Source: Minisyncoccota bacterium
GTDB lineage: Bacteria > Patescibacteriota > Minisyncoccia > Phycocordibacterales > SBAW01
Length of the DNA stretch: 10,833 bases
Reading direction: 5' to 3'
Assembly: GCA_020050775.1 (NCBI GenBank)
Contig: JAGVKC010000051.1
Span: 1 to 10,833 of the forward strand
In this document: in pieces, positions 5,641 through 10,833 of the stretch
Numbering within the stretch: position 1 is the stretch's first letter
Layout: the number at the start of each line of letters is the position of its first letter
The notes under the pieces: model-generated
The model's database searches: none
What the model was told of the DNA's origin: nothing
What the model saw: only the letters and a program-made list of their open reading frames with translations
Made by a program: the position numbers and the translations under genes

Positions 5641-5710
5641 TTGCAATTTTCCATGATTCCGCTATTCTGTTCCTAACGCCTCTGGCGGGTTTTTTCTTAG
5701 AGAACCTGCC
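5641..5710 (+). promoter_or_regulatory. fusA promoter and structured leader
   Basis: TTGCAA (5641-5646), a 16-base spacer and TATTCT (5663-5668) are followed by GTTCC, the hairpin CGCC/GGCG (5677-5680, 5684-5687), and GG plus T6 (5690-5695). An alternative 8-bp pairing, GGCGGGTT (5684-5691) with AACCTGCC (5703-5710, one G-T pair), excludes the first hairpin. The promoter and hairpin resemble the tuf leader in both spacing and sequence. Confidence 0.5.
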
Positions 5711-5740
5711 GAAATGTAAGGCCCAATTAATTATCTATAT

Positions 5741-5845
5741 ATGAATCGCGATTATCCCCTGGAAAAAATTCGTAACCCCAGCAGAACAGCAAAGCTGTCT
5801 ACGAGGTATGCTTCGGCAGTTGGCTTTGTAAAAAAATATGAATAG
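5741..5845 (+). CDS. Upstream short ORF repeating the first 12 residues of EF-G
   Basis: This 34-codon frame begins with the peptide MNRDYPLEKIRN, identical to residues 1-12 of the EF-G frame that starts at 5838. It then runs into unrelated sequence (PSRTAKLSTRYASAVGFVKKYE) and stops at TAG 5843-5845, five bases into the downstream fusA copy, so stop and start overlap. Its codons (CGC, CTG, GAA, CGT) match the rest of fusA, whereas the second copy uses AGA, CTA, GAG, ATA. It therefore looks like the original fusA start, displaced upstream. There is no SD at normal spacing (AAGG 5718-5721 is about 20 bases away). It may be a vestige, a translated leader peptide coupled to fusA, or an assembly product. 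Confidence 0.45.
   Translation: MNRDYPLEKIRNPSRTAKLSTRYASAVGFVKKYE
5777..5837 (+). other. Structured segment between the two fusA start copies
   Basis: The 61 bases can fold as a three-way junction. P1 is CCAGC (5778-5782) with GTTGG (5819-5823, one G-T pair). P2 is ACAGC/GCTGT (5786-5790, 5794-5798) with an AAA loop. P3 is TGC/GCA (5809-5811, 5816-5818) with a TTCG tetraloop. TTCGGCAG (5812-5819) is also perfectly complementary to CTGCCGAA (5706-5713) upstream. No known ribozyme or riboswitch consensus was recognised. Confidence 0.4.
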
Positions 5846-7721
5846 AGACTACCCACTAGAGAAGATAAGAAATTTTGGAATAATTGCCCACATCGACGCG
5901 GGCAAAACGACCACGTCTGAACGCGTGCTCTACTACACTGGCTCTCAGCACAAGATCGGCGAAGTGCACGAAGGCGAAACCACCACCGACTGGATGGAAC
6001 AGGAACGCGAACGCGGCATCACTATTACTGCCGCTGCCATTACATGTTTCTGGAGCCGCACAGACGAACTAGATAAAAAAGATGCCTCTAAGAAATATCG
6101 CTTCAACATCATCGACACTCCAGGACACATCGACTTCACTGTAGAAGTGAAGCGCTCCATGCGTGTACTCGACGGTGCGGTTGTTGTGTTCGACGGCGTT
6201 GCCGGCGTAGAGCCGCAGTCAGAAACAAACTGGCGTTATGCCGACGAAGCGAATGTTCCGCGCGTATGCTTCATCAACAAGCTCGACCGCATGGGTGCAT
6301 CATTTGAAAAATCGTTCCAGTCCATCATCGACCGCCTCAACAAGAACGCAGTGCGCATGCAGCTTCCAATAGGCGCTGAAGAAAATTTCAACGGCGTTAT
6401 TGATCTTCTTTCTATGAAAGCGTACGGCTTTGAAGGGAACATGGGCGAATCGGTAGTTGAAATTGCATTCCCAGAAGAAATGCGCGCTGAAGCGCAGAAG
6501 TATCGCTCAGAACTCATCGAGAAAATCGTTGAGAACGACGAAGCGATGATGACCTCTTACCTCGACGGCAAAGAACCAACACTTGCAGAACTTAAAGCAA
6601 CACTTCGCAAAGCAGTCATCAACAATGCAGTATTTCCGGTGTACACCGGCTCAGCTCTTAAAAACAAAGGCGTGCAGCTCGTACTCGATGCTGTGGTGGA
6701 CTACCTTCCGTCACCTCTGGATATGCCGGATATCAAAGGTACCAACCCGGTAACGGGCGAAGAAGTTACTCGCACCGCAAGCGACACTGACCCATTCTGC
6801 GCACTCGCATTCAAACTCCAGGCAGACCCATTCGTCGGTCAGCTTACGTTCTTCCGCGTATACTCTGGAAGCATTGAATCTGGTTCGTACCTTTACAACT
6901 CAACCACCGGTCAGAAAGAACGCCTCGGCCGCATCGTGCGCTTGCAGGCAAACCAGCGCGAAGAAGTTAAGAAAGTATTTGCAGGAGAAATCGCTGCAGC
7001 AGTAGGTCTTAAAGACACAAAAACATCGCACACGCTGTGTGACGAAGCTAGCCCGATTATTCTCGAGCAGATTAAATTCCCTGAGCCAGTTATTTCGCTT
7101 CGCATCGAGCCTAAAACAAAAGCAGACCAGGAGAAGATGGGTATTGCGCTTAAGAAACTCTCCGACGAAGATCCAACCTTCAAAGTTACCTCTGATGCAG
7201 AAACTGCAGAGACTCTTATCGCAGGCATGGGTGAACTCCACCTCGAAATTCTTGTTGACCGCATGAAGCGCGAATTTAACGTTGAAGCTAATGTCGGCAA
7301 GCCGCAGGTAGCGTATCGTGAAACCATCCTTCAGCAGGCAGAAGCAGAAGGGAAGTACATCAAGCAGACCGGGGGCAGGGGCCAGTACGGCCATGTGCGC
7401 CTGCGCCTGAAGCCCCTTGAACCTATCAACCCAGACAAGAAAATCAGCAAGAACACTACCCGCGAAGACCATTTCGAGTTCATCAACAACATTAAGGGAG
7501 GTGTCGTTCCCCAGGAATACATTCCGGCAGTTGAAAAGGGTGTACGCGAAGCTATGGAGCGCGGTATCGTCGCAGGCTTCAAGATGGTGGATATCTCGTG
7601 TGAGCTATATGACGGCTCCTACCACGATGTCGACTCATCCGAAATCGCTTTTAAAATTGCGGCTTCTATGGGATTTCAGGATGCAGCAAGGGCAGCAAAG
7701 CAGTCCTTCTTGAGCCGATAA
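5838..7721 (+). CDS. fusA: Translation elongation factor G, domains I-IV (frame breaks before domain V)
   Basis: This 627-residue frame encodes EF-G, the ribosomal translocase GTPase. The G motifs are intact: AHIDAGKT (17-24), RGITI (59-63), DTPGH (93-97), NKLD (147-150) and GSALK (271-275). Domain II starts near 315, domain III (EPKTKADQEKM...GMGELHLEI) near 424, and domain IV near 490 with TGGRGQYGHV (511-520) and the tip loop SYHDVDSSE (594-602). After KQSFL the frame continues SR-stop, whereas a -1 shift at 7712 gives EPIMKVEVVTPE, the invariant entry into domain V. One base appears to be missing (expected TTGGAG, observed TTGAG). The first ~16 codons are recoded relative to the upstream copy at 5741. 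There is no SD. With both ends altered it is either a tolerated split gene, a decaying copy or affected by assembly error; the core shows no other damage. Confidence 0.93.
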   Translation: MNRDYPLEKIRNFGIIAHIDAGKTTTSERVLYYTGSQHKIGEVHEGETTTDWMEQERERGITITAAAITCFWSRTDELDKKDASKKYRFNIIDTPGHIDFTVEVKRSMRVLDGAVVVFDGVAGVEPQSETNWRYADEANVPRVCFINKLDRMGASFEKSFQSIIDRLNKNAVRMQLPIGAEENFNGVIDLLSMKAYGFEGNMGESVVEIAFPEEMRAEAQKYRSELIEKIVENDEAMMTSYLDGKEPTLAELKATLRKAVINNAVFPVYTGSALKNKGVQLVLDAVVDYLPSPLDMPDIKGTNPVTGEEVTRTASDTDPFCALAFKLQADPFVGQLTFFRVYSGSIESGSYLYNSTTGQKERLGRIVRLQANQREEVKKVFAGEIAAAVGLKDTKTSHTLCDEASPIILEQIKFPEPVISLRIEPKTKADQEKMGIALKKLSDEDPTFKVTSDAETAETLIAGMGELHLEILVDRMKREFNVEANVGKPQVAYRETILQQAEAEGKYIKQTGGRGQYGHVRLRLKPLEPINPDKKISKNTTREDHFEFINNIKGGVVPQEYIPAVEKGVREAMERGIVAGFKMVDISCELYDGSYHDVDSSEIAFKIAASMGFQDAARAAKQSFLSR

Positions 7722-7984
7722 TGAAGGTAGAAGTAGTTACTCCAGAGAAGTTCATGGGTGACGTAACTGGGTCGCTAAACTCCAAGCGCGGACAGATCGA
7801 AGGCATGGAAGAACGTGGTTTGGCCCGTGCCATCAAGGCAAAGGTGCCTCTCTCGGAAATGTTCGGTTACACGACCAGCCTACGCTCTATGTCCGAAGGC
7901 CGCGCAAGCTTCACCATGGAATTCGACCATTACGAAGTGGTGCCTCCCCAGGTAGCGGCGGCTATCGTCGCAGGTAAGAAATAA
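7721..7984 (+). CDS. fusA: Elongation factor G, domain V and C-terminal helix, as a separate frame
   Basis: These 87 residues start MKVEVVTPEKFMGDVTGSLN and continue with KRGQIEGMEERG, VPLSEMFGYTTSLRSMSEGRASFTMEFDHYEVVP, a complete EF-G domain V plus the C-terminal helix. The frame is -1 to the upstream fusA frame, and its ATG overlaps the upstream stop as TAATG (stop 7719-7721, ATG 7721-7723). The Met is the conserved Met of EPIMKVEV, so it is internal in normal EF-G. Joined by the -1 shift, the two frames give about 715 residues, normal for EF-G. Stop-start coupling could express this domain separately, but a one-base deletion or sequencing error explains the same picture. No independent SD is seen; only GAG six bases upstream. 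Confidence 0.88.
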   Translation: MKVEVVTPEKFMGDVTGSLNSKRGQIEGMEERGLARAIKAKVPLSEMFGYTTSLRSMSEGRASFTMEFDHYEVVPPQVAAAIVAGKK

Positions 7985-8026
7985 AGCTGGTAGGCTTATA
8001 TCTGGAGTAGAACCAGGGAGAGTCTG

Positions 8027-8161
8027 ATGGAAAAAACGGAAGAACTGCATCATTGCGGGGAAGAATCCTACAGCAACGGCAGTTTTACCGGGCATTTCGC
8101 CCGGGCAGAAGAGAAGAGAAACGGCAAAGCCAAGAAAAAGGCGCCGAAGCAGAAAAAATAA
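8027..8161 (+). CDS. Small lysine-rich protein of unknown function (44 aa)
   Basis: The ATG at 8027 opens a 44-codon frame ending in TAA 8159-8161. The product has an acidic N-terminal part with a His-His-Cys (MEKTEELHHCGEESY), a middle SNGSFTGHFARAEE, and a strongly basic tail of about 16 residues with nine lysines. There is no membrane segment or signal peptide. It is judged real because GGGAG (8016-8020) lies at good spacing and a terminator follows the stop at once. It begins 42 bases after the fusA domain V frame with no terminator between, so it is probably on the fusA transcript. The basic tail suggests binding to RNA, DNA or the ribosome (inference). Inside the frame CCGGGC/GCCCGG (8088-8093, 8099-8104) can form a 6-bp hairpin. 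I do not recognise a family. Confidence 0.65.
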   Translation: MEKTEELHHCGEESYSNGSFTGHFARAEEKRNGKAKKKAPKQKK

Positions 8162-8166
8162 TACGC

Positions 8167-8197
8167 AACGCCCCGTCCTAATGGCGGGGCGTTTGTT
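8167..8197 (+). terminator. Intrinsic terminator after the 44-aa gene
   Basis: A 9-bp perfect stem, AACGCCCCG (8167-8175) and CGGGGCGTT (8185-8193), is followed by the short T-rich tract tgtta. It closes the fusA-44 aa unit. Confidence 0.82.
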
Positions 8198-8212
8198 ATC
8201 CACAACATATTG

Positions 8213-8284
8213 TTGCGAGGCAGGAAAGCAGGTGTAGAGTTACTAGCAATAGGGCACCCAGCGAAAGCTGGGCGCCCTTTTCTC
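8213..8284 (+). promoter_or_regulatory. Promoter and 5' leader hairpin of the secreted-protein gene
   Basis: TTGCGA (8213-8218), a 16-base spacer and TAGAGT (8235-8240) are followed after 11 bases by a GAAA-loop hairpin: GGGC and CCCAGC (8252-8255, 8257-8262) with GCTGGG and GCCC (8267-8272, 8274-8277), one A-C mismatch, then TTTTCTC. The preceding gene already has its own terminator at 8167, so this hairpin belongs to the leader. A small palindrome, CAACA-TAT-TGTTG (8203-8215), overlaps the -35. Confidence 0.48.
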
Positions 8285-8314
8285 TTATTTAGCTCATCTC
8301 TTAAAAACCTCTCC

Positions 8315-8962
8315 ATGACCGCCGCCCTTTCCATAAAGTCAGTTCGCTTTGTTGCTCTCCAAACCCTGAGTCTTCTCATGGTCCTCTCTTTTGTATATGG
8401 CGCTTTTGTTACTCCAGCTAAAGCTGCGGGGTTTACTGAAGCGCAGATTCAGGCGGTTTTGAACCTCCTTGTGGCGTTTGAAGTAGATTCAGTCACAATC
8501 GCTAATACAGAAATAGCTCTTCGTGCAGGCCAAGTGTTTGGCGCCTCTGACGAAATGCGTGCAGAGGCAGTTTCTGCAATTCCTCCGGCAGTCTCTCAAC
8601 AGAATCTCCCAACCAAACCAGTAGTGGTAATTACTAAGGAACCTGAGCCAGGTGTCCAAAAGAAAAGCGAATCGGTAGCAGCAGTTGTTAAGGATTCTGT
8701 GCCCGTTGTTCAAAACGAAAACGCATACGCCAACCGCGATTCCCCGGAACCAGCCGCCACTTCACCAAATAAAAAGATGGGTGTCGCAGTTCATGCGCAA
8801 AATTTTGTTCCTGTTCCAATAGTAACCATTCCTAATGGAGAGGACTATCTTTTCGGCGGAGCGATGGTCGCAAGCGCCATCATGTCTGTCTCAGTGATGC
8901 CATTTGAGATTCTTACGGATGTTCTTGCGGACATATTCCTTGCCGCAGGCATTGGCCGATAA
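8315..8962 (+). CDS. Secreted or surface protein with a short N-terminal helical repeat-like domain
   Basis: This is a 215-residue protein. A signal peptide spans residues 1-37 (basic start, hydrophobic core ALQTLSLLMVLSFVYGAFV, AKA cleavage motif). Residues 39-73 (GFTEAQIQAVLNLLVAFEVDSVTIANTEIALRAGQ) form a two-helix motif of the type 'LTxxQIxAILxLLxSFGADxxxIxNVxxAL', which I recall from exported proteins of Parcubacteria; I know of no proven function. Residues ~85-165 are a low-complexity Pro/Ala/Val/Lys linker. The end (175-215) is hydrophobic with a GGAMVASAIMSVSVMPFEIL segment that could be a membrane anchor. The ATG at 8315 is preferred over a longer frame beginning at 8210, because that extension would translate the leader hairpin and destroy the signal peptide. 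There is no SD. It has its own promoter and terminator. Confidence 0.75.
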   Translation: MTAALSIKSVRFVALQTLSLLMVLSFVYGAFVTPAKAAGFTEAQIQAVLNLLVAFEVDSVTIANTEIALRAGQVFGASDEMRAEAVSAIPPAVSQQNLPTKPVVVITKEPEPGVQKKSESVAAVVKDSVPVVQNENAYANRDSPEPAATSPNKKMGVAVHAQNFVPVPIVTIPNGEDYLFGGAMVASAIMSVSVMPFEILTDVLADIFLAAGIGR

Positions 8963-8979
8963 TTAAAAAAAATAATTCC

Positions 8980-9010
8980 AAACCCCGCCCTGGGGGCGGG
9001 GTTTGTGTTT
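8980..9010 (+). terminator. Intrinsic terminator after the secreted-protein gene
   Basis: An 11-bp perfect stem, AAACCCCGCCC (8980-8990) and GGGCGGGGTTT (8994-9004), has a 3-base loop and is followed by gtgtttt. An A-rich stretch before it could let it work in the other direction as well. Confidence 0.9.
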
Positions 9011-9062
9011 TATAAGGAAGGTGATTCAATAGGTTTAGGTAGAACCTTGTGAGAGGTGCCTC

Positions 9063-9710
9063 ATGTCTACGAACGTAGCTTCGATACCAGAACCTGCTAA
9101 AGCCGCTTTTCTAGACGTCTTCAGCGGAGAGATCGAAAAAGACGGCAGCAGGCTCATGAATAACTATTCCGATGGGGCGACGCTGCCGACTTTCCGGATT
9201 ACGTTGCGTTGGGTGCCAGGAGAAAAGCTCATAGCTTCGGTCAATATGCCGCTAGGTATGGGCTTTAAGGAACGTCAGGGTCTTGAGGCTTTGTTTTCGA
9301 AGTTCGATACGGAGACCAAGACGCTCCTTAATCATTTCGAAGACGAGGAAGGCGAGTCGCACTACCAGCCGTACTTCCCGAGAACGGAGAACCCAACGAT
9401 TCTGCCCGGCACATTTATGCCGATACATTCTTCCAAATTCAATGTTCCGGAGGGGTGTTCGCATCAAGACCTGTACACCAAAACCTTAACGATGCTGCGT
9501 CGTTCCGCACGTGCTAGCAGACTCATGTCGCCCATGATTCAGTTCTTCGCAGCCCATTCGCGGCTTCCCGACAGAGCTGAATATCGCAAATGCATGGAAC
9601 ACGGCTTGGCTCTAGCTGTCATACACGAGACCTCGACCATTTCTTCGGAGTATGACTTTTACTTGCAAAACACACTGTTCGGCCAGCAAGGAAAAGCCCT
9701 GTTTCAATAA
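9063..9710 (+). CDS. Hypothetical cytoplasmic protein (215 aa)
   Basis: I do not recognise this protein. It has no signal peptide or membrane segment. The N-terminal half has a strand-like stretch with alternating pattern (PTFRITLRWVPGEKLIASVNMPLG), a charged helix (ERQGLEALFSKFDTETKTLLNHFEDEEGE) and a Pro-rich stretch (YQPYFPRTENPTILPGTFMP). The C-terminal half is helical (QDLYTKTLTMLRRSARASRLMSPMIQFFAAHSRLP and EYRKCMEHGLALAVIHETSTI). No catalytic motif is obvious. The ATG is supported by AGGTG (9054-9058) at SD spacing. The leader shares GTAGAACC (9039-9046) with the 44-aa gene leader (8007-8014). The gene sits alone between two strong terminators, just upstream of tuf. Confidence 0.78.
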   Translation: MSTNVASIPEPAKAAFLDVFSGEIEKDGSRLMNNYSDGATLPTFRITLRWVPGEKLIASVNMPLGMGFKERQGLEALFSKFDTETKTLLNHFEDEEGESHYQPYFPRTENPTILPGTFMPIHSSKFNVPEGCSHQDLYTKTLTMLRRSARASRLMSPMIQFFAAHSRLPDRAEYRKCMEHGLALAVIHETSTISSEYDFYLQNTLFGQQGKALFQ

Positions 9711-9714
9711 CCAA

Positions 9715-9755
9715 AACCCCGTCAGCACACTACGCTGACGGGGTTGCGCTTTTTG
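9715..9755 (+). terminator. Intrinsic terminator after the 215-aa gene
   Basis: A 12-bp perfect stem, AACCCCGTCAGC (9715-9726) and GCTGACGGGGTT (9734-9745), is followed by gcgcttttt. The last two stem bases are the first bases of the proposed tuf -35 (TTGCGC, 9744-9749). Confidence 0.9.
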
Positions 9756-9803
9756 TCTCCTTTGTTAGTATGTTCCATAACGCATCCGTGCGTGGTTTTT
9801 TTT
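9744..9803 (+). promoter_or_regulatory. tuf promoter and 5' leader hairpin
   Basis: TTGCGC (9744-9749), a 16-base spacer and TAGTAT (9766-9771) are followed by GTTCC and the hairpin ACGCA/TGCGT (9780-9784, 9789-9793, loop TCCG), then GG and T8 (9796-9803). The hairpin starts nine bases after the -10, exactly as in fusA, and the same GTTCC and TAACGC words are shared. About 60 bases of leader remain before the ATG, with AGGAA (9847-9851) 11 bases upstream as a weak SD. Confidence 0.5.
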
Positions 9804-9862
9804 GCTCAAAACTCTTTGGGCATTCTATTAGTTAGTAATTATTCACTAGGAACTTATTAGAT

Positions 9863-10833
<971 letters not shown>

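Noticed and set aside
5777..5837. Small self-cleaving ribozyme (hammerhead-like)
   Set aside because: The hammerhead core motif (CTGANGA with GAAA) is absent, and no other ribozyme consensus was recognised.
5777..5873. Group I or group II self-splicing intron in the 97-base fusA insert
   Set aside because: Far too short, and no group I core or group II domain V was seen. The insert also carries its own complete start, so splicing is not needed for a functional product. RNA-level removal remains testable.
6900..7472. 190-codon minus-strand open frame over fusA
   Set aside because: Antisense shadow of EF-G domains II-IV, with no start signal.
7704..7721. Programmed -1 ribosomal frameshift site in fusA
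   Set aside because: The bases around the shift (CTTCTTGAG) do not form an X-XXY-YYZ slippery heptamer, and no strong downstream hairpin is evident. A missing base or stop-start coupling fits better.
8210..8314. Upstream start of the secreted-protein gene at 8210
   Set aside because: It would translate the GAAA hairpin and T-tract and push the signal peptide 35 residues inside the protein.

Overview
The window looks like a chromosomal segment of a Candidate Phyla Radiation (Patescibacteria) bacterium, probably of the Parcubacteria group. This is inferred from family resemblance, not from a search. The reasons are short intergenic spaces, a divergent SOD with the short His-x6-Tyr helix, an S12 with an expanded N-terminal region, a secreted protein with a short 'FTEAQIQAVLNLL' repeat-like domain, and many genes without a Shine-Dalgarno (SD) sequence.

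Layout. Positions 2-256 hold the 3' end of a ComEC-type DNA-uptake channel gene, overlapping tail-to-tail a Fe/Mn superoxide dismutase gene on the minus strand (210-803). Next come a secreted PDZ-less S41 protease (924-1910), a secreted or anchored ComEC-type metallo-beta-lactamase (1968-2843), a small integral membrane protein (2914-3303), bL28 on the minus strand (3355-3597) and a divergent M50 membrane protease (3663-4292). The translation block follows: rpsL-rpsG (4427-5319), a small minus-strand gene (5372-5596), fusA in two frames (5838-7721 and 7721-7984), a 44-residue lysine-rich protein (8027-8161), a secreted protein (8315-8962), an unknown 215-residue protein (9063-9710), and tuf running off the right edge (9863 onward). 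The classical rpsL-rpsG-fusA-tuf order is kept but is broken up by accessory genes, terminators and separate promoters.

The strongest oddities are in fusA. Its first 12 codons occur twice, 97 bases apart. The encoded peptide is identical, but ten of the eleven residues after Met use a different synonymous codon, and a short structured segment lies between the copies. At the other end the reading frame shifts by -1 exactly at the domain IV/V boundary, giving a TAATG stop/start junction.

A second pattern is a recurring promoter-leader layout upstream of rpmB, rpsL, fusA, the 8315 gene and tuf. Each has a TTGC-type -35, a 16-17 base spacer, a weak -10, and then within about 7-11 bases a GC-rich hairpin with a T-tract. 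The fusA and tuf versions also resemble each other in sequence. Genes with clear SD sequences (924, 2914, 5596 minus, 8027, 9063) form a separate class made of the S41 protease and the unknown proteins. The translation genes, SOD, the MBL protein, M50 and the 8315 gene lack a convincing SD.
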